This document shows positions 45,114-54,611 of a stretch of 64,000 bases of DNA, in pieces. A program made the position numbers and the translations under genes. The notes under the pieces were generated by a model. That model worked only from the letters and a program-made list of their open reading frames with translations. It was not told the origin of the DNA and searched no databases. The stretch is from Flavobacterium erciyesense. GTDB taxonomy: Bacteria; Bacteroidota; Bacteroidia; Flavobacteriales; Flavobacteriaceae. The stretch lies in contig NZ_JAGPXB010000008.1 in the NCBI RefSeq assembly GCF_018069925.1, forward strand, positions 62,001 to 126,000, given 5' to 3'. How positions within the stretch are numbered: the first letter of the stretch is position 1; every line of letters begins with the position of its first letter.

Positions 45114-47534
45114 ATGAAAATATCATACAACTGGTTAAAGCAATTTATTAAAACAGACTGGAATTCAGAGGAAACATCTGCTCTATTGACCGATTTAGGT
45201 CTTGAAGTAGAAGGCGTTGAAAAATACCAATCTGTAAAAGGAGGCTTAGAGGGTATTGTGGTAGGTCATGTGTTAACCTGCGTACAACACCCTGACGCTG
45301 ATCGACTAAAAGTAACTACCGTTGATTTAGGAACAGGAACTCCCGTACAAATTGTTTGTGGAGCAGCCAATGTAGCTGCAGGACAAAAAGTACCGGTTGC
45401 AACTATTGGAACCGTTTTATACGATGCCAATGGAGAAGCTTTTACCATCAAAAAAGGAAAAATCAGAGGTCAAGAAAGCCACGGTATGATATGTGCCGAA
45501 GACGAATTAGGTTTAGGCGATAGTCACGACGGAATTATGGTTCTTGATGATGCTTTAGTTCCTGGCACAGCAGCTGCAACGGTGTTTAAAATAGAAAACG
45601 ACGAAGTTTTTGAAATTGGATTAACACCAAACCGTGCAGACGCCATGAGTCATTGGGGAACAGCACGCGATTTGAGAGCTGGAATGCTACAAAAAGGAAT
45701 TAGTGTAGAACTAATCACGCCATCTGTGAGTAACTTTAGAGTAGACAAGCGCACCCTTAAAATAGATGTTGATGTTAAAGAGAGCAAATTAGCTCCGAGA
45801 TACTGTGGTGTAACCATTTCGGGAATCGAGATTAAACCATCACCAGCTTGGTTGCAAAACCGATTAAAAGCCATTGGTTTAACACCAAAAAACAATGTAG
45901 TTGACGTTACCAATTATGTTTTACATGAACTTGGTCAGCCGCTGCACGCTTTTGATGCAGCTAAAATCAACGGTAAAGTGATTGTACAAACGCTTCCTGC
46001 GGGAACTAAATTTGTTACGTTGGATGATGTTGAGCGCACACTACATGAAGAAGATTTGATGATTTGCGATGAAAAAGGGCCGCTTTGCATCGCAGGGGTT
46101 TTTGGTGGAAAAAAATCGGGCGTTTCAGAAAGTACGAACTCTATTTTCTTAGAAAGCGCTTATTTTAATCCTGTTAGTGTTCGTAAAACAGCTAAAAGAC
46201 ATCAATTGAATACGGATGCGTCTTTCCGATTTGAAAGAGGTATTGACCCTACAATTACAGAATATGCATTGAAACGCGCTGCTTTATTAATTCAAGAAGT
46301 AGCAGGTGGAGAAATCACATCTGATGTGGTAAATTTTTACCCAAAAAAGATTGAGGACTTCACGGTTTTCTTAAACTTCAGCAAAGTTGCTAAGATCATT
46401 GGTCAAGAAATCCCGAAAGATACAATAAAGAAAATTTTAGTTTCACTTGATATTAAAGTTAACAGTGTTTCTGATGCTGGACTCGGTTTAACTATTCCAT
46501 CCTACCGCGTAGATGTACAAAGAGAAATTGATGTTATCGAAGAAATTTTAAGAGTTTACGGTTACAACAATGTTGCTTTTTCAAATAAGTTACATGCAAC
46601 CGTGTTTAACTCTCCTCGAAACGAAGATTACAAAATTCAAAATACTATTGCCACACAATTGAACTCTCAAGGATTTCATGAAATGATGGCGAACTCGTTA
46701 ACAACAGCGTCGTATGTTGATTTATCTGAGCAGTTGAATCCTAGCAATAATGTTACAATTTTAAATCCGTTGAGTGCCGATTTGTCTACTATGCGCCAGT
46801 CTTTATTGTTTTCTGGTTTAGAGGCTGTCTCGTATAATATCAATCGTAAAAATGCCGATTTAAAGTTATTTGAATTCGGAAAAACGTACCACAAATATTT
46901 GGCAGGTTACGAAGAAAAAAAGCATTTATCTATGTTTTTAACGGGTAGTCGCAACGCTGAAAGCTGGACGGCTACACAAAAACCATCTGACTTTTTCTTA
47001 TTTAAAGGTTATGTAGAAGGAATTTTATCACGTTTGGGATTATCTAAATTTCAAAATATCCCTACTACTCTTGATGTATTGTCAGAAGGAATTTCATTAT
47101 CGATAGGAAACGATGTTTTAGTATCGTTAGGAGTTGTGAAAAAGAGCATTTTGAAACAATTCGGAATCAAACAAGAAGTATTTTATGCTGATTTTGACTG
47201 GGATTTAATTTTGAAAAAACTTTCAACTAAAATTAAATTTGTTGAAATTCCAAAATACCCTGAGGTACGACGAGACTTAGCTTTGTTGATTGATGAAAAC
47301 GTAACTTACAGCAGTATTTACAACTTAGCGAGACAAACAGAAAAAGGCTTACTTAAAAATGTAGATTTATTTGATGTATATCAAGGCCAAAATCTTGCCG
47401 AAGGAAAAAAATCATACGCTATAAGTTTTACTATTCAGGATAGCGCTAAGACCTTGACCGATGTGCAAATTGACAAAATCATGAGCAAGTTGCAAAAAAC
47501 ATTTGAAACGGAATTAGGTGCTGTTTTAAGATAA
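45114..47534 (+). CDS. pheT: Phenylalanyl-tRNA synthetase beta subunit
   Basis: 806 aa. Order of domains: EMAP/tRNA-binding domain (about 39-150, GIVVGHVLTCVQHPDADRLKV), B3/B4 editing domain (CIAGVFGGKKSGV near 328), B5 (about 400-480), the catalytic-like module, and the C-terminal anticodon-binding FDX-ACB fold (YPEVRRDLALLIDENV). It pairs with PheS, which is not nearby. Length is normal. It ends before a strong terminator. Confidence 0.95.
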   Translation: MKISYNWLKQFIKTDWNSEETSALLTDLGLEVEGVEKYQSVKGGLEGIVVGHVLTCVQHPDADRLKVTTVDLGTGTPVQIVCGAANVAAGQKVPVATIGTVLYDANGEAFTIKKGKIRGQESHGMICAEDELGLGDSHDGIMVLDDALVPGTAAATVFKIENDEVFEIGLTPNRADAMSHWGTARDLRAGMLQKGISVELITPSVSNFRVDKRTLKIDVDVKESKLAPRYCGVTISGIEIKPSPAWLQNRLKAIGLTPKNNVVDVTNYVLHELGQPLHAFDAAKINGKVIVQTLPAGTKFVTLDDVERTLHEEDLMICDEKGPLCIAGVFGGKKSGVSESTNSIFLESAYFNPVSVRKTAKRHQLNTDASFRFERGIDPTITEYALKRAALLIQEVAGGEITSDVVNFYPKKIEDFTVFLNFSKVAKIIGQEIPKDTIKKILVSLDIKVNSVSDAGLGLTIPSYRVDVQREIDVIEEILRVYGYNNVAFSNKLHATVFNSPRNEDYKIQNTIATQLNSQGFHEMMANSLTTASYVDLSEQLNPSNNVTILNPLSADLSTMRQSLLFSGLEAVSYNINRKNADLKLFEFGKTYHKYLAGYEEKKHLSMFLTGSRNAESWTATQKPSDFFLFKGYVEGILSRLGLSKFQNIPTTLDVLSEGISLSIGNDVLVSLGVVKKSILKQFGIKQEVFYADFDWDLILKKLSTKIKFVEIPKYPEVRRDLALLIDENVTYSSIYNLARQTEKGLLKNVDLFDVYQGQNLAEGKKSYAISFTIQDSAKTLTDVQIDKIMSKLQKTFETELGAVLR

Positions 47535-47552
47535 GAAGAACCAACAAGAATT

Positions 47553-47589
47553 AAAAAAACCGATACTCTCAAATAGTATCGGTTTTTTT
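47553..47589 (+). terminator. pheT terminator
   Basis: CCGATACT and AGTATCGG pair around a 7-nt loop, extended by an A-run on the left and a T-run on the right. Confidence 0.88.
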
Positions 47590-47595
47590 ATTGCA

Positions 47596-47623
47596 CAAAA
47601 AAGCCTCAGAAATCTGAGGCTCT
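47596..47623 (-). terminator. Terminator of the fasciclin gene
   Basis: Perfect 9-bp stem AGCCTCAGA (47602-47610) and TCTGAGGCT (47613-47621) with a 2-nt AA loop; on the minus strand a T-run follows. Confidence 0.8.
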
Positions 47624-47659
47624 TAAGACTAACAAACATATTAACCTTAAACTAAATTG

Positions 47660-48214
47660 TTATTGTTTAGGCAAAACTACTGTGTCTACAACGTGAATTA
47701 CACCATTTGATTGGTTTACATCAGCAATTGTAACTTTTGACATGTTTCCGTTTTCATCAGTGATGTACAAATCTTTGCCTTTCATCCAAGCTGTTAACGT
47801 ACCACCACTTACGGTTTTCACGGTAGCTTTACCGTTTCCTGCTTTAATTGCTTTAGCAATATCAGCAGCATTCATTTTTCCTGCAACTACGTGGTAAGTC
47901 AAAATAGTTTGCAAAGTTTTCAAATTTTCTGGTTTTAGCAAAGTATCTACTGTACCTGCTGGCAATTTCGCAAACGCTGCATTTGTTGGGGCAAAAACGG
48001 TGAATGGTCCTTTACTTTGTAATGTTTCTACTAAACCTGCTGCAGTAACTGCCGCTACAAGAGTAGTATGGTCTTTCGAATTTACAGCATTTTCAACAAT
48101 GTTTTTAGAAGGATACATTGCTGCTCCACCTACCATTACTGTTTTTTGAGCGAAAGAAGTTGCTCCAAATACTAAGGCCATAAATGCGATTGATAAGAAT
48201 TTTTTAGTTTTCAT
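47660..48214 (-). CDS. Secreted fasciclin-domain protein
   Basis: 184 aa. A signal peptide (FLSIAFMALVFGATSFAQ) is followed by a single FAS1 domain at about 40-180: the H1 motif FTVFAPTNAAFAKLP and the H2 motif NGVIHVVDTVVLP are clear. Such proteins are often periplasmic or surface adhesins. The ATG at 48214 is chosen because it begins directly with the signal peptide. It has its own terminator facing the pheT terminator. Confidence 0.9.
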   Translation of the reverse strand: MKTKKFLSIAFMALVFGATSFAQKTVMVGGAAMYPSKNIVENAVNSKDHTTLVAAVTAAGLVETLQSKGPFTVFAPTNAAFAKLPAGTVDTLLKPENLKTLQTILTYHVVAGKMNAADIAKAIKAGNGKATVKTVSGGTLTAWMKGKDLYITDENGNMSKVTIADVNQSNGVIHVVDTVVLPKQ

Positions 48215-48437
48215 AAAATTTATTTTTGTTAAGTTATATAAAGTCATTTACGCACATTAAATGGTTTTGGTTTTCATTTTTTACGAATTTGACAAAACAA
48301 ATTCACCAAGCCTTAATCTATAAGGAGTTACAGACCAAAAATTTTAGTAAAATTATTCTGCAAGAATGATTTTTTTGTACCTTTAGTACAATTGAAAAAC
48401 GATTTTGCTACTACTATCAATTTAAATCAAAACGATT

Positions 48438-48983
48438 ATGGAAGATTTTAACCCGAATAGCGAAAAGAAACTTAAAAAAATTAGAACCAAAAAACTAGAA
48501 TCAAGAGTTGACCTCACTGCAATGGTTGGCGTATCTTTTCTTTTGATCGTATTTTTTATGGTCACTATTGATTTGGCAAAGCCAAAAACTATGAGCATGG
48601 GCTTACCTGATAAGAATCCAGAATGGGATGGTAGAACAAATTGTGGATCAGGAACAGACATTCGCATGATTACCATTTTACTAGACAATAATAACAGGCT
48701 AGTAAGCTACCATGGACTTTTAAGCTACCCTAATGAAAAACCCAAAACATTATCCTACGATTCACATGGAATCCGAAAAGAATTACAAAATAAAAAACGT
48801 TTAATTCAAGAGATTTACGGTGATCCGTCAAGAGGACCAATTGTGATTATAAAACCGAGTAAAAAATGCAACTATAAAAATCTAGTTGACATTTTAGACG
48901 AAATGGCTATTGCCAAAATTGATACTTACGCGATCATTAACGAGTTCACTCTAGAAGAATCTAAATTACTGGCAGCTAACTAA
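48438..48983 (+). CDS. ExbD/TolR-family protein lacking the proton-path aspartate
   Basis: 181 aa. A cytoplasmic basic tail, one membrane helix (about 28-44, AMVGVSFLLIVFFMVT) and a periplasmic domain with KPKTMSMGLP. Aligned to Escherichia coli ExbD, the TPFID aspartate that couples the proton motive force is replaced by Gly31 (TAMVG). The C-terminus ends VIIKPSKKCNYKNLVDILDEM, the family fold. No ExbB, TonB or partner gene is adjacent. It is probably a divergent accessory ExbD homologue without motor function, or a helper for an ExbBD encoded elsewhere. Confidence 0.78.
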   Translation: MEDFNPNSEKKLKKIRTKKLESRVDLTAMVGVSFLLIVFFMVTIDLAKPKTMSMGLPDKNPEWDGRTNCGSGTDIRMITILLDNNNRLVSYHGLLSYPNEKPKTLSYDSHGIRKELQNKKRLIQEIYGDPSRGPIVIIKPSKKCNYKNLVDILDEMAIAKIDTYAIINEFTLEESKLLAAN

Positions 48984-49137
48984 AATACACCTCACTATAA
49001 ATACATTACTAAATAATAAAACACGAATTACACAGATTCACACGAATGTAAATTGATACAATTCTGAGTAAATTTTAAAGTTGAATGAATATAAAATAGG
49101 TGAAATTTATAAAGAATGCATGTACTGCAAACGAATT

Positions 49138-49235
49138 CCCTAGCCCTGATAGCAGCGTAAATCCTTTCATAAAGCTTTAGCCTTTTGGCTAAAAACTTTA
49201 TAAAAGATTGCAGCGAATAGCAGGATTAGCTCCTA
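49138..49235 (+). repeat. Dispersed structured intergenic repeat, copy C
   Basis: Left flank ccctagccctgatagcagcg, then a hairpin made of ATAAAGctTTAGCC and GGCTAAaaaCTTTAT, then right flank gcagcgaatagcaggattag. Plan as in copies A, B and D. Confidence 0.65.
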
Positions 49236-49245
49236 GAAAAATTTA

Positions 49246-49322
49246 AGCATAAAAAAAGTCCCACATTGCTGTGGGACTTTCTATTTATGAAAAAACGGAG
49301 AATTATTTTTTCTCTGATATTC
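49246..49322. repeat. Direct repeat left of the LRR gene (rpsA tail and terminator duplicate)
   Basis: About 77 bp closely matching 52777-52853. It includes the hairpin of the rpsA terminator (stem AAAGTCCCACA, 49255-49265 and 49270-49280) and, on the minus strand, a remnant of the last rpsA codons (SEKK stop). Confidence 0.75.
49255..49280 (-). terminator. Terminator after the LRR gene
   Basis: Perfect 11-bp stem AAAGTCCCACA / TGTGGGACTTT around TTGC; on the minus strand a T-run follows. Duplicate of the rpsA terminator. Confidence 0.88.
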
Positions 49323-49328
49323 TTAAAC

Positions 49329-52300
49329 TTAATTTTTAATGAACTTCTTACTTGAAAATCCTTTATCTGATTTTACTTTTACAAAATAGTTACCGGATGA
49401 AAGTTTGGAAACATCGATTTTTGAGACTGATTTAGCATTAGGAACAGCAATAACTACTTGTCCTAAAATATCATATATTGTTAAAGACTGTATTTCTATA
49501 TTTTGTTTAGCAATAATATTTAATTCTTCATTTGCTGGATTTGGATACAAACTGAAATAATTAGAAAAATCAAAGTCCTGAATATTTAAAGTTGTTTCAA
49601 ATTTTGATATCGCTTTATTTGTAACTATTGGGAAATTATAATCAAAATAAATATTAGCCTCGTTGGTAAATGAATCTCCAACTTTTAAAGTTGGCTTTGT
49701 TTTGATTTTAAAAGAAACATAACCGTCATTATTTGCGTCATCAAAAGGAAGATTGATGTTTTCGAAAATGAATTCAACTTTATTTATATCAGAAATTTTA
49801 GTAACAAAAGAATGACTTGAACTAGTTGGAATTAAACTTGAAATATCAAATTTTGACAAATCAATCATATCTTTTATAACAATGTTTTGTGCTGCATAAG
49901 TTCCTGTATTTTCAAAACGAATCATGTAATGTACATATTGCCCAATTAATTCTGGTTTAATTTTATTGCCCTCCAAACAAGTTTTATCATTTGGGTCGTA
50001 TGAACCAACAACAGTTTGATTTAAAGTAAATATGTTATCAATTGGGGTTTCATCAATAACTACCGAAGTTATGTTTGCTGTAAAATCCAAAATATCCCCA
50101 TTGTTTACTGCAGGGATTTCCATTGGGGAATTTACATTTAATGTAAAGATTATTTCCTTACTTTCAAACGGCTTAAGATTTGTAAAATTCCAAGAGAGAC
50201 TATTTACTTTTTGATCAGTTGCAACTGGAATCGCTGAAATAAAATCTAATTTAGTATCATCAAAAGTTAGATTTACGGAACCAGATTGTGTTTGATTTCC
50301 TTTGTTTTTATATACTATTTTATATTCAACATCAAAACCTGGTCTAGAGTTTTGTAATGGCAATAATGTGATTTCTAAATCCGGATGTACACCAATTGGC
50401 GTAATACAAAAATCTCGGATATTAGGATTGGTTTGAGTTGGGAAATTGACATTTACTGTTGATGGAGAAATAGTGAAATAATTTGAGTTTTCTATTGCTG
50501 GAGTTATAGTGTACATTCCTGCTTGTAGTGGAATTGAATATTTTCCAGAAGCATCAGATATTAAACTTCCAGAAATTGAACCATTTATCAATTTTAATTT
50601 TACATATGGGACACCATTATCTAAAAAATCACACCCATTAGCATTACTGTCTAATTTATTATTTCCTTTAATTGTATAAAAATTTCCGCCTGGAGTAAAC
50701 GAACAAGATGAATTTACATTACAACCACTCATTTTATTGGTTAAAATTTGTGCTTCTACATTTGATATTTGTGTATCGTCTGCACATATATAAGTTAAAC
50801 CAGGATTATTGCCAAATTCTAGATTTTTCTCATTGATACCGTTTTTTAAAAACAATGACTTTAATAGATTATTATTACAATATAATGAGCCAAGACTAAA
50901 CAAATTACTAACATCCAAATTTGTAAGAAGATTATAATAACATGCTAAAGATTTAATTTTTGTTGAATCATTAAAATTCAAAGAAGTAAGTTTATTACTT
51001 TGACAACTCAAATCTAATAAATTTGTTAAACCACTCAAATCTATTGAACTTAGTAGATTCGAATAACATTCTAAAGTCTGTAAATTACCTAGCCCACTTA
51101 AATTTAATGATTTCAGTTGATTAGAACTACAATGTAAAGTTTTAAGATTAGCTAAACCGTTCAAGTTTAATTGTGACAATTTATTAGAATCAAGATACAA
51201 ATTATTAAGGTTTATTAGACCTGTGACATTTACAGATGTAAGAGCATTATTAGATCCTTGAATAGTTTGAAGTTTAGTCAAACCAGTTAAATCTAACGAC
51301 GTTAGTTGTAACTGGTTGCAATACAAATTTTGAAGATTCGTAAAATTTTTAATTCCAATTAAAGAAGTAATAGGTTGTGTTGAAGAAATAAATAAATAAC
51401 TTACTTGTAATGCTTCATTGACTTGAATTTCACCATCAGCATTCTTGTCAATCCGAATGATCTTGCCAGTTAAATCTTTAGCGGTAGCAGTAAAACAATT
51501 AGAATACACCAAATTATTTTTAAAATTTACATCCGGAACATTAACAATAACATCACTATATGGATTGGAAGAACAAGAGGAATCTATAACCAGACAATTA
51601 TAACCGGCACCATTTTGGCCATACTTAGATGTTCTTTGTTGCAAATAAGGAATTAGACCAGAATTAGCACAAATATATTGCAACGCAAATTGAGTGTCAA
51701 AATTAAATAAATGAGTTGGATCATTACTATTAAACCCAATGTCCTTTATATAAAGTGATTTTAAGCTTGTGTTAAAATCAAGGTCAATAATATTTAGATT
51801 TGACAAACCATTTAAATCTAATGAACCAAATGGATTTGCTCTACAATTTAAATTTTGAAGTTTTTTTGAACTTTTAACATCTATAGATTTCAGCATATTA
51901 CGAGAACAATTTAGAACTTGAAGATTTGTTAAACCACTAACATTCAGCGTTACGAGATTATTAGTAGAGCAATTTAAATTAGTTAGATTAATCAAATCTG
52001 TAAGTTCAAGTGTAATAAGGCTGTTATTTCTACAATTTAATTGTTGAAGACTTGTCAGTCCACTTGTAATTAATTTATTAAGGGTTATATTACTGCAATC
52101 TAAACGCGTTAGATTTGACAATCCACTTAAATCTAATGTCGAGATATAAGAACTATTATCATGACAATCTAAATCAATGAGATTTTTCAATCCCCCTAAA
52201 TTCAAGGATGAAAAATTATTACTTGAACAATTCAAAATTTGAAGATTTGTTAAACCACTCAAATTAATTGAAGATAGGTAATTAATATCACAAAATAAAA

Positions 52301-52703
52301 CTCGAAGGTTATTCAAGCCTGCAATATTTAATGAACTAATTTGATTATTTGAACAATATAAGTTTTGAAGATTTATCAAACCTCCTAAATCTAGAGAAGT
52401 AATTTTGTTGTTTGAACAATTTAAACTTTGCAGATTGGTAAAACTCAAAACACCTTGTAATGAAGAAAGTGTCGAATTACTCATATCTAAATAACTAACT
52501 TGCAATGCCTCAGTAAGTTCAATTTGATTATTATAATTAGAATCTATTCTAAAATAATTTCCTAGTAAATTTTTAGCTATTGTATTTCCCGAACTTGCCG
52601 AAAGCAACTTTGATTTAAAATTCGAATCAGGAAAATTAATAATCTGGGCACTCAAACCATTAAAAAAACAAAGAGCTAACAACAAAAAGTAGATTTTTTT
52701 CAT
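49329..52703 (-). CDS. Secreted leucine-rich-repeat protein with T9SS sorting domain
   Basis: 1124 aa. Signal peptide (FLLLALCFFNGLSAQ), then two modules of about 360 and 280 residues, each opening with an EF-hand-like loop (D54-E65 and D419-E430, the second canonical DKNADGEIQVNE) followed by 21-residue LRR units of the form LxxLxCSxNxLxxLxLxGLtNLq. Further on there is a carboxypeptidase-like beta fold (near 700-760) and DUF11-like segments containing SYDPNDK and IVIKDMIDLSKFD. The end has a T9SS type A sorting domain (SLYPNPANEELNI to SSKKFIKN). It is probably a cell-surface adhesin or carbohydrate-binding protein. Confidence 0.9.
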   Translation of the reverse strand: MKKIYFLLLALCFFNGLSAQIINFPDSNFKSKLLSASSGNTIAKNLLGNYFRIDSNYNNQIELTEALQVSYLDMSNSTLSSLQGVLSFTNLQSLNCSNNKITSLDLGGLINLQNLYCSNNQISSLNIAGLNNLRVLFCDINYLSSINLSGLTNLQILNCSSNNFSSLNLGGLKNLIDLDCHDNSSYISTLDLSGLSNLTRLDCSNITLNKLITSGLTSLQQLNCRNNSLITLELTDLINLTNLNCSTNNLVTLNVSGLTNLQVLNCSRNMLKSIDVKSSKKLQNLNCRANPFGSLDLNGLSNLNIIDLDFNTSLKSLYIKDIGFNSNDPTHLFNFDTQFALQYICANSGLIPYLQQRTSKYGQNGAGYNCLVIDSSCSSNPYSDVIVNVPDVNFKNNLVYSNCFTATAKDLTGKIIRIDKNADGEIQVNEALQVSYLFISSTQPITSLIGIKNFTNLQNLYCNQLQLTSLDLTGLTKLQTIQGSNNALTSVNVTGLINLNNLYLDSNKLSQLNLNGLANLKTLHCSSNQLKSLNLSGLGNLQTLECYSNLLSSIDLSGLTNLLDLSCQSNKLTSLNFNDSTKIKSLACYYNLLTNLDVSNLFSLGSLYCNNNLLKSLFLKNGINEKNLEFGNNPGLTYICADDTQISNVEAQILTNKMSGCNVNSSCSFTPGGNFYTIKGNNKLDSNANGCDFLDNGVPYVKLKLINGSISGSLISDASGKYSIPLQAGMYTITPAIENSNYFTISPSTVNVNFPTQTNPNIRDFCITPIGVHPDLEITLLPLQNSRPGFDVEYKIVYKNKGNQTQSGSVNLTFDDTKLDFISAIPVATDQKVNSLSWNFTNLKPFESKEIIFTLNVNSPMEIPAVNNGDILDFTANITSVVIDETPIDNIFTLNQTVVGSYDPNDKTCLEGNKIKPELIGQYVHYMIRFENTGTYAAQNIVIKDMIDLSKFDISSLIPTSSSHSFVTKISDINKVEFIFENINLPFDDANNDGYVSFKIKTKPTLKVGDSFTNEANIYFDYNFPIVTNKAISKFETTLNIQDFDFSNYFSLYPNPANEELNIIAKQNIEIQSLTIYDILGQVVIAVPNAKSVSKIDVSKLSSGNYFVKVKSDKGFSSKKFIKN

Positions 52704-52721
52704 CAGTAATTTTTAAAAAAT

Positions 52722-52729
52722 CAAATATA
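52722..52729 (-). promoter_or_regulatory. -7 promoter box for the LRR gene
   Basis: Minus strand TATATTTG, 18 nt before the ATG. So the LRR gene does not depend on read-through from rpsA. Confidence 0.5.
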
Positions 52730-52776
52730 TACTTTTGGATTTAGTTAACACCTTTTCTTATTAAATAAATCTTACA

Positions 52777-52853
52777 AAGCACAAAAAAAAGTCCCACATT
52801 GCTGTGGGACTTTCTATATTCAAAAAATCAAGAAATTATTTTTTCTCTGATTT
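52777..52853. repeat. Direct repeat right of the LRR gene (authentic rpsA end)
   Basis: About 77 bp, closely matching 49246-49322. It spans the last rpsA codons (KSEKK stop) and the rpsA terminator. Confidence 0.75.
52788..52813 (-). terminator. rpsA terminator
   Basis: Perfect 11-bp stem AAAGTCCCACA (52788-52798) / TGTGGGACTTT (52803-52813), loop TTGC, with a T-run on the minus strand. Confidence 0.9.
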
Positions 52854-54611
52854 TTCCATTTTAGCTTTCAATGCAGCTAACATATCATTGTTATCTCCTA
52901 AAGTTGCAGCTGGTGCATTAGTAGATGAACCTGAATTGTTTTCTGAAGCTGATTTCACATTTTTCTCTTCTTCTTCACGGAAGATAGCAGTGTGAGATGC
53001 AACTACTCTTTTGAATTCTTTGTTGAATTCGATTACTTTGAAATCAGCTGTATCGCCTTTTTTCAATTTCTTTCCGTCTTCTTTTTCAAGGTGACGAGTT
53101 GGAATGAAAGCAACGATATCATCTCCGAATTCTACAGTAGCTCCTTTGTCAACAATCTCAGAAATTTCACCATTGTGGATAGTTCCTACAGCGAATGAAT
53201 CTTCGTACTGATCCCAAGGATTAGCAGTAGTTTGTTTGTGACCTAAAGATAATTTACGTCCGTCAACATCCAACTCTAATACTACAACGTCAAGTTTTTC
53301 ACCAACGTTTACGAATTCAGATGGGTGTTTGATTTTCTTAGTCCAAGATAAGTCAGAGATGTAGATTAATCCATCAATTCCTTCTTCTAATTCTACGAAA
53401 ATTCCAAAGTTTGTAAAGTTTCTAACGATACCTGTATGCTTAGAACCTACTGGGTATTTAGCAGTGATATCAGTCCAAGGATCTTGAGACAATTGTTTGA
53501 TACCTAATGACATTTTACGGTCATCTCTATCTAAAGTTAAGATAACAGCTTCAACAACATCACCAACTTTTACGAAATCTTGAGCTGAACGCAAGTGCGT
53601 AGACCAAGACATTTCAGAAACGTGGATTAAACCTTCAACACCTTCAGCAACTTCGATAAATGCACCGTAATCAGCGATTACAACTACTTTACCGTTTACT
53701 TTATCACCAATTTTCAAATCAGCATTTAAAGCATCCCATGGGTGAGCGTTTAATTGTTTCAATCCTAATTGAATTCTTGTTTTCTCATCATCGAAATCAA
53801 GGATTACAACGTTCAATTTTTGATCTAATTCAAGAACCTCAGATGGGTGGTTGATTCTAGACCAAGAAAGGTCAGTAATGTGAATCAATCCATCAACTCC
53901 ACCTAAGTCAATAAACACACCATAAGAAGTAATGTTTTTAACAACACCTTCTAATACTTGTCCTTTTTGTAATTGACCAATGATTTCTTTTTTCTGGATT
54001 TCAATATCCGCTTCAATAAGCGCTTTGTGAGATACAACTACGTTTTTAAATTCGTGGTTAATTTTCACAACTTTGAACTCCATCATTTTGTTTACGTATA
54101 CATCGTAATCTCTAATTGGCTTAACATCAATTTGAGATCCTGGTAAGAACGCTTCAATTCCGAAAACGTCAACGATCATACCACCTTTAGTTCTGCATTT
54201 AACAAAACCATTAACGATTTCACCTGTTTCGTTAGCCGAAATAACTCTATCCCAAGATTTGATAGTACGTGCTTTACGGTGAGATAATACTAACTGACCT
54301 GTTTTATCCTCACGGATGTCAATTAATACCTCAACAGTATCACCTACTTTTAATGCTGGGTTGTAACGGAATTCATTCAATGAAATTACACCTTCAGATT
54401 TAGCGTTGATATCAACGATAACGTCTCTATCTGTAATTCTTACAACTGTACCTTCTACAACTTCTTCTTGATCAGTTGCAATAAAAGTTTTAGAAACTAA
54501 TTCTTCAAACTCTAATAAGTTTTTTTCATCAACAGCATCAATACCTTCTTCGAAATTGTGCCAGTTAAAATTTGCTAAAAACTCTTCTTGTGATTTTACT
54601 TGTTCAGACAT
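52836..54611 (-). CDS. rpsA: 30S ribosomal protein S1
   Basis: 591 aa with six S1 RNA-binding repeats; the DGLIHITDLSW and EGLIHVSEMSW blocks show the most conserved repeats. The C-terminal tail is low complexity (KNVKSASENNSGSSTNA). The ATG at 54611 (MSEQVKSQEEFLANF) is chosen over a frame reaching 54722, which lacks conservation and overlaps the promoter region. S1 in Bacteroidota helps recruit mRNAs, which mostly lack Shine-Dalgarno sites. It is followed on the same strand by the inserted LRR gene. Confidence 0.95.
   Translation of the reverse strand: MSEQVKSQEEFLANFNWHNFEEGIDAVDEKNLLEFEELVSKTFIATDQEEVVEGTVVRITDRDVIVDINAKSEGVISLNEFRYNPALKVGDTVEVLIDIREDKTGQLVLSHRKARTIKSWDRVISANETGEIVNGFVKCRTKGGMIVDVFGIEAFLPGSQIDVKPIRDYDVYVNKMMEFKVVKINHEFKNVVVSHKALIEADIEIQKKEIIGQLQKGQVLEGVVKNITSYGVFIDLGGVDGLIHITDLSWSRINHPSEVLELDQKLNVVILDFDDEKTRIQLGLKQLNAHPWDALNADLKIGDKVNGKVVVIADYGAFIEVAEGVEGLIHVSEMSWSTHLRSAQDFVKVGDVVEAVILTLDRDDRKMSLGIKQLSQDPWTDITAKYPVGSKHTGIVRNFTNFGIFVELEEGIDGLIYISDLSWTKKIKHPSEFVNVGEKLDVVVLELDVDGRKLSLGHKQTTANPWDQYEDSFAVGTIHNGEISEIVDKGATVEFGDDIVAFIPTRHLEKEDGKKLKKGDTADFKVIEFNKEFKRVVASHTAIFREEEEKNVKSASENNSGSSTNAPAATLGDNNDMLAALKAKMEKSEKK

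Larger units (their letters stand above)
48984..49328. other. Gene-free gap of 345 bp
   Basis: Contains a structured repeat copy (49138-49235) and the left copy of the rpsA-tail duplication with its terminator (49246-49322). Confidence 0.7.

Noticed and set aside
48248..48437. Possible antisense or regulatory RNA between the fasciclin and ExbD genes
   Set aside because: Only a short AT-rich gap with a near-consensus TACCTTTA; nothing structured was seen.
51000..52600. Apparent tandem DNA repeat or CRISPR-like array
   Set aside because: The 63-nt periodicity is the coding signature of 21-residue leucine-rich repeats; units are diverged and no spacer pattern exists.
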